Assembly (NCBI GenBank): GCA_003167475.1
Contig: PMTB01000139.1
Span: 11,291 to 38,055, forward strand
Source: a candidate division FCPU426 bacterium
Lineage (GTDB): Bacteria; Oederibacteriota; PGYV01; Palsa-1178
Reading direction: 5' to 3'
Length of the DNA stretch: 26,765 nucleotides
Each line of letters starts with the position of its first letter. Position 1 is the first letter of the stretch. Below, in pieces: positions 1 through 8,042 of this stretch. The notes under the pieces were generated by a model, which ran no database searches, had not been told where the DNA came from, and worked only from the letters and a program-made list of their open reading frames with translations. The position numbers were made by a program, and so were the translations under genes.

Positions 1-15
1 AAGCCCCCTCTCTAC
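1..15. repeat. Right end of a REP-like palindromic repeat, cut by the window edge
   Basis: The first 15 bases (AAGCCCCCTCTCTAC) are identical to the last 15 bases of the repeat unit at 19024-19048. The rest of the unit would lie before the window. The exact match at this position suggests that the window starts where an assembly broke inside a multicopy repeat. Confidence 0.6.
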
Positions 16-48
16 GAAACCTTAAAAATTAAAAAGAATGGCGGTAAT

Positions 49-1245
49 ATGCAGAACCTACCTATAGTAAAGCTCAAGCCTAAAGAAGAAGACAGGGTCC
101 TAAAAGGCCATCCGTGGGTCTACGACAACGAAATCGCGGAGATATCCGAGGAATATGAAAACGGCGGGCTGTTTATTTTCAAGACATCCGAAGACCTGTG
201 TCTTGGAGTGGGATATCTCAACGAGCAATCTGTAATAACTGGCAGGCTTTTGGATGTCCTTAAAAAGCCGGCGGAAACTTATGATAATTACGCCACCATA
301 GAAGCCCTCCTTGAGGACAAGATAGGCAAAGCCATAAAAAAACGGGAAAAGATAAAGAACACCGATGCCATACGCTACATTTATTCCGAATCAGATTCCC
401 TGCCCGGGCTCGTCCTGGATATGTACGGAAAAACAGCGGTCATACAGATAACCACGCTCGGCATGGATAAGCTCAAAGATACTGTGGTGAAGATAATAGA
501 GGAGAAACTCAAGCCAAAGAACATATACGAAAAATCAATCTCGTCTTCGAGGGAAAAAGAAGGCCTGGAAAAGGTTGAGAAAGTAATTAAGGGGAGTATC
601 AAACCGGTTATTATCAAAGAAAACGGACTGGATTTTTACGTGGATCCGGCAGGCGGGTCAAAGACCGGGTTTTACCTCGACCAGAGGGACAACAGGGAAA
701 AGCTAAAAGCATATGTGGAAGGCAAGGATGTGCTCGACCTTTTTTGTTATACCGGAGGGTTTGCGGTGTATGCCCTGCATTACGGAGCAAAATCCGTGAA
801 ACTTGTAGACTCATCCGAGCAGGCCACCCAGATGACCGAGAAGAACCTGGAACATAACAACTTGTCGGAATTTTGCGTTGTCAAGTCAGACGTATTCGAA
901 GAACTTAAAAGCATGAACACAGCCGGTGAAAAATACGATGTCATCATAATCGACCCGCCGCCGTTTTCCAGGGGCAAGACCGAGAAAAAAGGCGGCCTTA
1001 AAGGATACTTTGACCTTCACCTGAAAGCAATGAGGCTGCTAAATGAGGGCGGAATACTTTTTACATTCTCATGCTCGCAGAACATTTCCATGGCAGAGCT
1101 CATACAGTCGGCCAAGGACGCCGCGAGGAAACTGCACCACAAGGTTGAATTAAAGTCGCAGTTGTTCCAGGCTAAGGACCATCCTTACTCAACGGCTATA
1201 CCCGAGACATTTTATCTGAAAGGCGCAATATTAAAAATAGTTTAG
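49..1245 (+). CDS. rlmI: RlmI/RlmK-type class I SAM-dependent 23S rRNA methyltransferase
   Basis: This 398-residue protein has the layout of the RlmI family, which methylates cytosine C5 in 23S rRNA. An N-terminal PUA-type RNA-binding domain covers about residues 5-80 (with GHPWVYDNEI). A central domain follows, with GFYLDQRDNR near residue 207. The Rossmann methyltransferase has motif I VLDLFCYTGGF from about 228, the catalytic-site motif DPPP at 302-305 and a SCS cysteine motif at 341-343. In the RNA m5C family these two motifs carry the substrate-binding and catalytic residues. The length matches the family (about 390-400). The ATG at 49 lies 4 bases after a weak GGCGG; another ATG at 38 is out of frame. 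No promoter is visible in the 48 bases upstream, so it may lie outside the window. The family call is firm; the exact target base is inferred. Confidence 0.88.
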   Translation: MQNLPIVKLKPKEEDRVLKGHPWVYDNEIAEISEEYENGGLFIFKTSEDLCLGVGYLNEQSVITGRLLDVLKKPAETYDNYATIEALLEDKIGKAIKKREKIKNTDAIRYIYSESDSLPGLVLDMYGKTAVIQITTLGMDKLKDTVVKIIEEKLKPKNIYEKSISSSREKEGLEKVEKVIKGSIKPVIIKENGLDFYVDPAGGSKTGFYLDQRDNREKLKAYVEGKDVLDLFCYTGGFAVYALHYGAKSVKLVDSSEQATQMTEKNLEHNNLSEFCVVKSDVFEELKSMNTAGEKYDVIIIDPPPFSRGKTEKKGGLKGYFDLHLKAMRLLNEGGILFTFSCSQNISMAELIQSAKDAARKLHHKVELKSQLFQAKDHPYSTAIPETFYLKGAILKIV

Positions 1246-1287
1246 GGGATTTGCCTGCGCGAAAAGTCACACGCGTCAAAACGGCCT

Positions 1288-1316
1288 TTGACAACCCCTC
1301 AAAATTGTAATAAAAT
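1288..1316 (+). promoter_or_regulatory. Sigma70-type promoter of the surface-glycan gene run
   Basis: TTGACA at 1288-1293 and TAAAAT at 1311-1316 are separated by 17 bases, a near-consensus promoter. Transcription should start near 1323, about 30 bases before the GTG start at 1352. It lies in the 106-base gap after the methyltransferase gene and should drive the genes from 1352 onward. Confidence 0.75.
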
Positions 1317-1351
1317 AAGCTTGTTTTAAATAATCAGTTTTGGAGGGAATT

Positions 1352-2293
1352 GTGAAAAAAACAGTTTTGGTGGCGGGCGGGGCCGGGTTTATCGGGTCCC
1401 ATTTGTGCGAGGCTCTTCTAAATTTAGGGATGAAAGTCCTGTGCCTGGACAATCTCGGGACCGGCAGGATGGAAAACCTCTCGGCAGTAATCAAAAATAA
1501 AAATTTCAAGTTCATAAAACATGACATACAAAAACCCGTCAGGATCAAAGGTGTTGTAAATTATGTTTTTCATCTTGCTTCGTATGCCTCACCGCCGTAT
1601 TACCAGGCAAAATCAATTGAAACACTCATGACCAACTCCCTTGGGACTTACAACATACTCGAGTTTTGCCGCGCAAAAAAAGCGCGCTATCTCATAACAT
1701 CCACTTCAGAAACATACGGAGACCCCCTTGAACATCCCCAAAAGGAAACTTACTGGGGAAATGTGAACCCTGTCGGCATCCGCTCCTGTTATGACGAGGC
1801 AAAGCGGTTCGCGGAGGCCCTGACCATGGAATTTGTGCGCAAGCACAGGGTGGACGCGCGCATAATCAGGATATTCAACACATACGGGCCGCGGCTCCAA
1901 AAAGACGACGGCAGGGTCATATCAAACTTCATATGGCAGGCCTCGCACAATATGGATATAACTATATACGGAGACGGTTTGCAGACCCGCAGTTTTTGCT
2001 ATGTGGAGGACCAGGTAAGGGGATTGATCAGCGCGATGATGAAGGAAGGACTTGCGGGAGAAGTAATCAATATCGGCAACCCGGATGAGTTCACCATGAA
2101 GGAAGCCGCTGTTATTATAAAGGAAATGACAGGCTCAAAATCAAAAATCGTTTACAAGCCCCTGCCAAAAGACGACCCCACGCGCAGGAAACCGGACATA
2201 TCAAAGGCCAAAAAACTCCTTGGCTGGGAGCCTGAGATAAAGCTCCGCGACGGTTTAAGCCGCACAATAAAATGGTTTGCCGATGGACAATAA
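1352..2293 (+). CDS. uxs: UDP-glucuronate decarboxylase (UDP-xylose synthase), SDR family
   Basis: This 313-residue enzyme of the extended short-chain dehydrogenase family should convert UDP-glucuronate to UDP-xylose using bound NAD. The nucleotide-binding motif GGAGFIG is at residues 9-15. The stretch STSETYGDP (S117-E120), the YDEAK catalytic motif (Tyr147, Lys151) and the DDP-x-R-R-x-PD stretch near 274-282 together are characteristic of UXS and ArnA decarboxylase domains rather than of GalE. The start is GTG at 1352, preceded by GGAGGG at 1342-1347. A longer reading from TTG at 1340 would put the ribosome binding site inside the gene. It overlaps the next gene by 11 bases. It is the first gene of the glycan run and provides a pentose donor or precursor. 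Confidence 0.85.
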   Translation: MKKTVLVAGGAGFIGSHLCEALLNLGMKVLCLDNLGTGRMENLSAVIKNKNFKFIKHDIQKPVRIKGVVNYVFHLASYASPPYYQAKSIETLMTNSLGTYNILEFCRAKKARYLITSTSETYGDPLEHPQKETYWGNVNPVGIRSCYDEAKRFAEALTMEFVRKHRVDARIIRIFNTYGPRLQKDDGRVISNFIWQASHNMDITIYGDGLQTRSFCYVEDQVRGLISAMMKEGLAGEVINIGNPDEFTMKEAAVIIKEMTGSKSKIVYKPLPKDDPTRRKPDISKAKKLLGWEPEIKLRDGLSRTIKWFADGQ

Positions 2294-4568
2294 GAAAATA
2301 CAAAATTACCTCATAGGGCTCTTTCTTTTCATCACGGGGCTCATATTTTTTAACGGCGCCCTCGTGCCGGGCAAGGCGCTTTTTGGCACGGATTTTTTTA
2401 CCATATACCTGCCCTTTAAGCTCTTTGCGCAGGAAATGGCCCTCAAATACCACGATATTCCGCTCTGGATGCCGCACCTTTTTTTCGGAATACCGCTGAT
2501 AGCATCGTCGAGCCTGCTGTATTATTACCCGACGGACCTGATATTCATGTTCCTTCCTTTCCCCCTGCAATATACATATACGGCTGATCTTCTTATACAT
2601 CTGCTCGCGGCTTTTTTTGGGATGTTTTTGTTCCTGAGGCAGTTCAATATCCGCCGCGAAGCAGCGTTTTTTTCCGGGCTTGCTTTCGCCATCAGCGGCT
2701 TTATGCTTTCATACATTTACGTTGGGCACTGGAATAATATAAAGGCCGGCGCCCTCATACCGTTAATATTTTATTTTACGGCCAGGGGTTTTGACAATAA
2801 AAAAGTCATACCATTCCTGACCGCCGGCGCGCTTATGGCTTTCCAGGTGCTCGCGACCGGCATGCAGATCATGGCATATACCTATATGGGCCTATGCATG
2901 CTGGCCGTATATAAAATCTGGATCGAAGGGAACAACTCTCAGGGATGGCTGAAGCCAGCCGGTTTATTCTCTCTCACTGCCGTTGCCGTCGCGGTTTATT
3001 CGTCGCTTCAGCTCATACCTTCCATCCCATACACTGATTATTCATGGAGGGGTGACTTCAGTTACAATGATTTTATCTCATGGTCCCTGCATCCGGCGGA
3101 AGCGGTGACATTGCTTCTGCCGCAATTTTTCGGCCTTATGGGCGAAAATTATTACGGGAGGATGTCCTTAAACCTCACGACTTACTATTTCGGCATAACT
3201 TCCTTACTGCTTGTGCCTTTTGCCTTTTCCGGTCAAAATAAGAAATTCCCGATGTTTTTGGCTTTTTCATCGGTAGTTTTCCTGATACTTTCATTCGGCG
3301 GTTTCACGCCGGTTTACAGGGTGTTTTATTATTTGCCGGTCTTTAAACAGTTCAGGAACCCGTCAAGGTTCCTTTACGTTTTCACCTTCTTTTTTATTGC
3401 CCTGTCCGCGGTGGGCCTTGGCAATATTTTAAGCTCAGGCCCAAAAGAAAAAAAAGGCATGATGAAAGTACTGCTTTTCACCGCTGTCCCGGCCGGGGTC
3501 ATATCGCTTATCCTGCTCGCGATACTGCCGCAGCAGAACTTGTACGCCATGATAGGCGGGCTTTACGCGTCCATTAAGAACGCGCAGATACAGCCGCAGG
3601 TTTTGCTCATTATCGCCGGCGGGATCAGGCAGGATATACTTTACTTTATCCTTGCCTGCGCCGCAGTACTGGCCGTGATCTACCTTTTTCTGGAAGGAAA
3701 GATCAAACAAACATTTATAATAGCGCTGGCGCTGGCCGCGATAAACCTTGCGGACATGCACAGGATAGACAGCAGGTTCATAAATTACGTGGATTATTCC
3801 AGGGTGGTGCCTTCTTTGGACCCGGTGGCAATCTCATTACGGCAGGACAAGGACATATACAGGATATCCGATTTTTCATTTTCGTGGGCGCCAAACAGGA
3901 ATATTTACTATGACATTGAGGGGCTAAAAGGCATACACGGGCTTATGCCGGCAAAATATATCAGGATGGAAAAAGAAGGCATGTTTAACATTCTGCCGCT
4001 GGACAGTTATTTTAATATAAAGTACCTGATAACGGCGCAGGACATGAATGTTCCGGGCCTTGAAAAAGTTATGGACAGCGGGATAAAGCTCTATAGAAAC
4101 AATACGGCCGCAGCCAGGTTTGATTTCACTGATAAAGCGGTAAAATTTAATTCGGACGGGGATATTATCAATTTCATGAAAAGCGGCAGGTATGACCTTA
4201 AAAGCGCCCTGGTAAAGGAAGACATTGACCTGGCACATTCGGCAGAGCCGCTTTCATATAATATCGCCCTCAGGGAATATTCGCCAAACCGGATAAGAAT
4301 GACGGTAGAGGCCGGTAAAGACGGGATACTTGTAGTGAAGGATTCATTTTATCCCGGGTGGAAAGTAAAAGTTGATAATAAAGCCGGGAAAATCTATAAT
4401 GTTAACTACGCTTTCATGGGCATACCGGTAAAACAGGGAACCCATGAAGTTGACCTGTATTACTCAAAAACCGGGTTCTATTGCGGGCTGTTGCTGACCC
4501 TTCTGGGGATATTGGCATACATTATAATATTCATCAGGGAAAGAAAAACTTTAAAGGATAAAAAATGA
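2283..4568 (+). CDS. YfhO-like polytopic membrane glycosyltransferase (GT-C type)
   Basis: This 761-residue protein has about 12-13 hydrophobic segments and a large non-membrane part. After the first segment (about residues 6-26) comes a long loop with FGTDFFTIYLP and PLWMPHLFFG, typical of the YfhO/GT-C family. Further membrane spans run to about residue 490, then a soluble stretch of some 240 residues with DSFYPGWKVKVD, and a last span just before a basic tail. In Firmicutes, YfhO proteins move a sugar from a polyprenyl-phosphate carrier onto an extracytoplasmic polymer. The next gene encodes the matching carrier-loading enzyme and overlaps this one by 4 bases, which supports the role. ATG 2283 is preferred over TTG 2277; both lie within the end of the previous gene. 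The acceptor is unknown. Confidence 0.75.
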   Translation: MDNKKIQNYLIGLFLFITGLIFFNGALVPGKALFGTDFFTIYLPFKLFAQEMALKYHDIPLWMPHLFFGIPLIASSSLLYYYPTDLIFMFLPFPLQYTYTADLLIHLLAAFFGMFLFLRQFNIRREAAFFSGLAFAISGFMLSYIYVGHWNNIKAGALIPLIFYFTARGFDNKKVIPFLTAGALMAFQVLATGMQIMAYTYMGLCMLAVYKIWIEGNNSQGWLKPAGLFSLTAVAVAVYSSLQLIPSIPYTDYSWRGDFSYNDFISWSLHPAEAVTLLLPQFFGLMGENYYGRMSLNLTTYYFGITSLLLVPFAFSGQNKKFPMFLAFSSVVFLILSFGGFTPVYRVFYYLPVFKQFRNPSRFLYVFTFFFIALSAVGLGNILSSGPKEKKGMMKVLLFTAVPAGVISLILLAILPQQNLYAMIGGLYASIKNAQIQPQVLLIIAGGIRQDILYFILACAAVLAVIYLFLEGKIKQTFIIALALAAINLADMHRIDSRFINYVDYSRVVPSLDPVAISLRQDKDIYRISDFSFSWAPNRNIYYDIEGLKGIHGLMPAKYIRMEKEGMFNILPLDSYFNIKYLITAQDMNVPGLEKVMDSGIKLYRNNTAAARFDFTDKAVKFNSDGDIINFMKSGRYDLKSALVKEDIDLAHSAEPLSYNIALREYSPNRIRMTVEAGKDGILVVKDSFYPGWKVKVDNKAGKIYNVNYAFMGIPVKQGTHEVDLYYSKTGFYCGLLLTLLGILAYIIIFIRERKTLKDKK

Positions 4569-5263
4569 AGGTGCTGATAGTAATACCGACCTATAATGAG
4601 AAGGACAATATTAAAAGGCTCATACCCATGATAAAAAGGCAGCTGCCGGCGGCCGATGTGCTGGTTGTGGATGACAAGTCCCCGGATGGGACGGGTGCGG
4701 CAGTCAGGGCTTTGTCGCGTTCCGTCAAAGGAATAAAGCTCATTGAAAGAAAAGGCAAATTCGGCCTCGGCACAGCCTATGTAGACGGGTTTAAATACGC
4801 CCTGGAACACGGGTATGATTATATTTTTGAAATGGACGCTGATTTTTCCCATGACCCAAAATATCTCCCGGAGATTATGGAAAAGATGAAAAGCAGCGAC
4901 CTGGTCATAGGCTCGCGCTATATAAACGGCATTTCTGTCGTTAACTGGCCCATCAGGAGGCTGATACTTTCAAAATTCGCGAATTTTTATGCCAGGACCA
5001 TAACAGGACTGCCGCTGACGGACCTGACCAGCGGGTTCAAATGCTACAGAAGAGAAGTCTTAAAGTCGATTGACCTTGATAAAATCCATTCTGACGGGTA
5101 TGCTTTCCAGATAGAGATGCATTACAAAGCCTGGAAAAAAGGCTTCAGGATAAAGGAAACCCCCATAATATTCGTGGACCGCCACGCGGGCTCATCAAAG
5201 ATGTCTCGGAAGGTTATATCGGAAGCGGCTTGGATTGTTTGGAAGTTGAAGTTGGGGCTGTAA
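4565..5263 (+). CDS. DPM1-like polyprenyl-phosphate sugar synthase (GT2 family)
   Basis: This 232-residue family 2 glycosyltransferase resembles dolichol/polyprenol-phosphate mannose synthases. Visible features are the N-terminal VIPTYNEKDNI, VVDDKSPDGT around residues 34-44, the metal-binding DAD at 91-93 followed by FSHDPKYLP, GSRYINGISVVNWP, and LTDLTSGFKCYRREVL. There is no C-terminal membrane region, as in the short DPM1 form and unlike CsbB/GtrB proteins. It should load a sugar, mannose being the default guess, onto a polyprenyl phosphate at the inner face of the membrane. The ATG overlaps the stop of the YfhO-like gene (ATGA), so the two are translationally coupled. Sugar identity cannot be read from the sequence. 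Confidence 0.85.
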   Translation: MKVLIVIPTYNEKDNIKRLIPMIKRQLPAADVLVVDDKSPDGTGAAVRALSRSVKGIKLIERKGKFGLGTAYVDGFKYALEHGYDYIFEMDADFSHDPKYLPEIMEKMKSSDLVIGSRYINGISVVNWPIRRLILSKFANFYARTITGLPLTDLTSGFKCYRREVLKSIDLDKIHSDGYAFQIEMHYKAWKKGFRIKETPIIFVDRHAGSSKMSRKVISEAAWIVWKLKLGL

Positions 5264-5266
5264 AGC

Positions 5267-5356
5267 AATTAAAAATTATGGTCTTTTGCTGCGGGCAGAG
5301 GGCATGCCCTTGCAATATTATAATAAGTCGCAAAGCGACACCTTAATTATATTTTA
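5267..5356. repeat. Dispersed palindromic element, copy A
   Basis: Starts 4 bases after a stop codon. It shares a block of 36 identical bases with copy B at 22263-22387, including CTTGCAATATTATAATAAGT and the hairpin GTCGCAAAGCGAC. The ends are weak inverted repeats (ATTATGGT on the left, ACCTTAAT on the right). A stem around GGGCATGCCC replaces the GGGCTTTGCCC of copy B. The element ends just before the ribosome binding site of the epimerase gene. Confidence 0.7.
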
Positions 5357-5369
5357 TCGAGGAGGTTTT

Positions 5370-6323
5370 ATGTCGAAGACAGTTCTGGTCACCGGCGGCG
5401 CGGGTTTTATTGGGTCAAATATAGCCGATGAATTGATAGACCGCGGGTACAAAGTTGTCATCATAGACAACCTTTCCACGGGTTTGACGGAGAATATAAA
5501 CAGGAAGGCCAAATACATCAAAGGCGACGTAAGGAACACGAAAGACCTGGACAAGGTTTTCAAGAATAAGATCGACGTTATATTCCATATCGCGGGGTGC
5601 GCTTCCACCATAAAGTCGTTTGACGACCCGGCGGCGGATTTAAATACCAATGTTGGCGGGACAATAAACATCATCAATTACGCGGTCAAGCACAAGGTCA
5701 GCAGGCTTTTATACGCCTCATCCATGACCTCATACGGCGTGCCTGACGCGGTCCCCGTTAAGGAAACTTTCAGCACAAGGCCGATAGCCTACTACGGCAT
5801 CACAAAATACGCGGGCGAGCGTTACGTGCTGGCCACAGGATTAAGGGAAGACATGGGTTTTAAACTTAACGCCACGGCTTTCCGGATGTTCAATGTTTAC
5901 GGGCGCAGGCAGTCGCTGACAAATCCATACCAGGGCGTTGTTTCCATATTCATCGGCAATGTGCTGCGCGGGGAAAAAGTCACTGTATTCGGGGACGGCA
6001 TGCAGTCACGTGACTATGTACACATAAGCGACGTGGCAAACGCGTGGATAGGCGCCATAGACAATAAAAAAGCGTTCGGGGAAGTTTTTAACCTGGGGTC
6101 CGGGATCCGCGTTTCGGTCAACGAATTGATAGACATAACCCTTAAAAGTTTCGGGAAAAACAGGAAAACAAACAAGATTGTTTATAAAGCCGCCAGGCCC
6201 GGGGATCAGCGGCACATGCAGGCTGATATATCAAAAGCGGCAAGGATGCTGAAATGGAACCCTAGGATAAAGTTTGAGGACGGCCTGCAGGATGTAATAA
6301 ACTGGGCAAAAGAGACTAAATAA
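5370..6323 (+). CDS. GalE-like NAD-dependent nucleotide-sugar epimerase (SDR family)
   Basis: This 317-residue extended SDR enzyme probably acts as a UDP-hexose or UDP-N-acetylhexosamine 4-epimerase. It has GGAGFIG at residues 9-15 for NAD, DNLSTG about 20 residues on, Ser117/Ser118 and YGITK (Tyr142, Lys146) as the catalytic set, then FNVYGRRQ and FGDGMQSRDYVHISDVA, which are typical of GalE/WbpP-type epimerases. The start is ATG 5370 with GGAGG at 5361-5365. An in-frame TTG at 5286 would translate part of a repeat element and is rejected. It is followed directly by a methyltransferase gene with no gap. It is related to, but clearly different from, the decarboxylase at 1352. Substrate specificity is open. 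Confidence 0.82.
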   Translation: MSKTVLVTGGAGFIGSNIADELIDRGYKVVIIDNLSTGLTENINRKAKYIKGDVRNTKDLDKVFKNKIDVIFHIAGCASTIKSFDDPAADLNTNVGGTINIINYAVKHKVSRLLYASSMTSYGVPDAVPVKETFSTRPIAYYGITKYAGERYVLATGLREDMGFKLNATAFRMFNVYGRRQSLTNPYQGVVSIFIGNVLRGEKVTVFGDGMQSRDYVHISDVANAWIGAIDNKKAFGEVFNLGSGIRVSVNELIDITLKSFGKNRKTNKIVYKAARPGDQRHMQADISKAARMLKWNPRIKFEDGLQDVINWAKETK

Positions 6324-7001
6324 ATGGTTGTAGAGCGGGACATAGTGTCAAATTACGAGAGATGGTTTTTGACCCCCGCCGGCATGTACGCCGACGATAA
6401 GGAAAAGGACCTGCTTATCAACACCATGCGTTTTAAAAGGGGCGAGCGGGTGCTGGAGATAGGCTGCGGAACAGGAAGGAACCTGGAATACCTGGGCGAC
6501 CTGGGCCTCCAAGCCGTGGGCGTGGAACCGGTGGAGGAGCTTATAAAAAAGGCCAGGCAAAAATCAACGATAAAAAACGACCAGCTTATCAGGTGCCAGT
6601 ATGACTCCCTGCCGCTCGGGGATAACTCCTTTGACAATGTGATTTTTATGAACACGTTCGGGTTTGCCGGCAATAAGGCTGCCGCGCTCAGGGAAGCGTA
6701 CCGCGTGGCGTCAAAAAAGATCGCTATAGGTTTTCTGAACAGGAATTCCCTGACAAAAATATTCAAGGTCAGGGAGCGCAGGGCGGTATATAACGATTCA
6801 GCGCCGCTTTCGGGAGATGAAATCCTGAAAATAGTGAGGGAAGCGCTTGCGGGCAGGGAAAAACATTACAGTGTGCAGCTGAGATACACGCTGTATCTGC
6901 CAATCACCATAGGTTATATGTTCTCCTTCGCGGACGACATGCTGGAAAAGCTGAACCTGCCGCTGGGGGATTTCGGTATGATGGTTATCACTAAGAAATA
7001 A
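6324..7001 (+). CDS. Class I SAM-dependent methyltransferase (Methyltransf_11 type)
   Basis: This 225-residue protein has a single Rossmann methyltransferase domain. Motif I is VLEIGCGTGRNLEYL at about residues 46-60, the acidic end of the second strand is GVEP, and LPLGDNSFDNVIFMNTFGF is the post-motif region near 92-110. The C-terminal third is less conserved and may hold the substrate. The ATG follows the stop codon of the epimerase with no gap, so expression is coupled. It most likely methylates a sugar, lipid or quinone-like small molecule; the glycan neighbourhood favours a sugar or lipid carrier, but that is inference. No better name is justified. Confidence 0.75.
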   Translation: MVVERDIVSNYERWFLTPAGMYADDKEKDLLINTMRFKRGERVLEIGCGTGRNLEYLGDLGLQAVGVEPVEELIKKARQKSTIKNDQLIRCQYDSLPLGDNSFDNVIFMNTFGFAGNKAAALREAYRVASKKIAIGFLNRNSLTKIFKVRERRAVYNDSAPLSGDEILKIVREALAGREKHYSVQLRYTLYLPITIGYMFSFADDMLEKLNLPLGDFGMMVITKK

Positions 7002-7004
7002 ACA

Positions 7005-7080
7005 CTGTTCTGTGTTCTATGTTCTTTGTTCTACGTTCCCCCGAACGAGAACACAGAACAGAGAACACAGAACAAAGAAC
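7005..7080. repeat. Inverted array of GTTCTNN heptamers
   Basis: The left arm (7005-7038) is a run of heptamers GTTCT followed by two variable bases (GT, AT, TT, AC). The right arm (7043-7080) is the complement, built from AGAACNN units. The arms can fold into one long stem with a loop of only a few C bases. It starts 3 bases after the methyltransferase stop and ends 4 bases before the ribosome binding site of the next gene. It may limit read-through or be a small mobile repeat. Confidence 0.75.
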
Positions 7081-7093
7081 AAAAGGAGGCCAT

Positions 7094-8026
7094 TTGTCAG
7101 TCATCAGTTACTTATTCACAGGAGCAGGATATCAGTATGTGAACCTTGGAAAAAAGGCCTATGATTCCTCATGGCTGGTCAGGCAGCATTATGACAAGAT
7201 AGAAAAAAAATATCCTGAGTTCAGGATAAACAAGATGTCGTTCATAGGACCGGTGGAGGACTTGATGCGGGAGGAAAACGGTATAATCATAAATGCAATA
7301 TATCAACGCGGTATTTTTGACGTGCTTAAGGATTATAAAGTTAATCCTGAACAGATGTTCGGGTATAAATCAGGCGAACTTATGGCGCTGGTGTGCGCGG
7401 AAGCCATATCATTCGAGGACGCTTTTGATTTCCTGTTCAAAAAGAGGCAGATGATTATTGAAGTGGTGAAGATGGGTTTTTACCACCACTTCCTCATAAA
7501 TACAGTGCCGACCGCCCAGGTGGAAAAAGTAATTGAAGAGCTTAAAGGTTCGGTAAGGGCGGAGATAGTCTGCTACAACGGCAAGGATTCGAATATAATA
7601 ATATGCGAGGCTGCGGCGAAGGAAAAACTCGCGGAGCTCTTCAAAAAAATGGGCGGCGCGGTAATCGCGATTCCCTACGAAGAATCAGCGTGCTTTTCCG
7701 ATTTGAAACCGGTGGCCGACAGGTTAAAGGAAGAGTTCGGGAAAATACAGATGGACAAGCCCATACACAGGATAGTATGCCAGACTACAGGCGGGTATTA
7801 TGACAATGTGCAGGAAATAAAGGAAAAATTCACTGATTATATCTATAAGCCCTGCAGGATCGACCTTGCGCTGGAAACCATGCTGAAGAACGGTGTAAAT
7901 ACTTTTGTCGAGGTCGGCCCCGGGACCTTCCTTTCGCGCATGGCCCGCAAACGCGACAGCGGCAAGCGCGCGCTCAATACCAACGATTTAGGCGAACTTT
8001 CAAAGACAGTCAAGCTCGCCAACTGA
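7094..8026 (+). CDS. FabD-like acyltransferase-fold protein lacking the catalytic residues
   Basis: This 310-residue protein aligns along its whole length with malonyl-CoA:ACP transacylase (FabD). Matching blocks are YLFTGAGYQ (FabD FVFPGQGSQ), GYKSGELMALVCAEAISFEDA (FabD GHSLGEYSALVCAGVIDFADA), a KPVAD block and VEVGPGTFLSRM near the end. The functional positions have changed: the nucleophile Ser92 is Lys92, the oxyanion-side Gln11 is Ala11, Arg117 is Lys117, and the catalytic His201 aligns with Cys200. The fold is probably kept but the standard transacylase reaction is not expected. The start is TTG 7094 with GGAGG at 7085-7089. An upstream ATG at 7019 would translate the inverted heptamer array and is rejected. 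No other fatty acid gene is adjacent. It may bind acyl-ACP as a sensor or scaffold, or do new chemistry. Confidence 0.78.
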   Translation: MSVISYLFTGAGYQYVNLGKKAYDSSWLVRQHYDKIEKKYPEFRINKMSFIGPVEDLMREENGIIINAIYQRGIFDVLKDYKVNPEQMFGYKSGELMALVCAEAISFEDAFDFLFKKRQMIIEVVKMGFYHHFLINTVPTAQVEKVIEELKGSVRAEIVCYNGKDSNIIICEAAAKEKLAELFKKMGGAVIAIPYEESACFSDLKPVADRLKEEFGKIQMDKPIHRIVCQTTGGYYDNVQEIKEKFTDYIYKPCRIDLALETMLKNGVNTFVEVGPGTFLSRMARKRDSGKRALNTNDLGELSKTVKLAN

Positions 8027-8042
8027 CCTAAGGAGAAAAACC

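Noticed and set aside
5286..5369. Longer start (TTG) for the GalE-like protein
   Set aside because: These codons lie inside a repeat element, and GGAGG plus ATG at 5370 give the normal N-terminus of the family.
7005..7080. CRISPR array or tandem repeat locus
   Set aside because: The units are only seven bases with no spacers, and the array is inverted upon itself.
7019..7093. ATG at 7019 as start of the FabD-like protein
   Set aside because: It would translate the inverted heptamer array. TTG at 7094 has a strong ribosome binding site and gives FabD length and numbering.
8001..8042. Upstream conventional start for MntP in the overlap with the FabD-like gene
   Set aside because: Codons in this frame from 8001 to 8042 include no ATG, GTG or TTG, and a start here would not use the AGGAG site at 8031.
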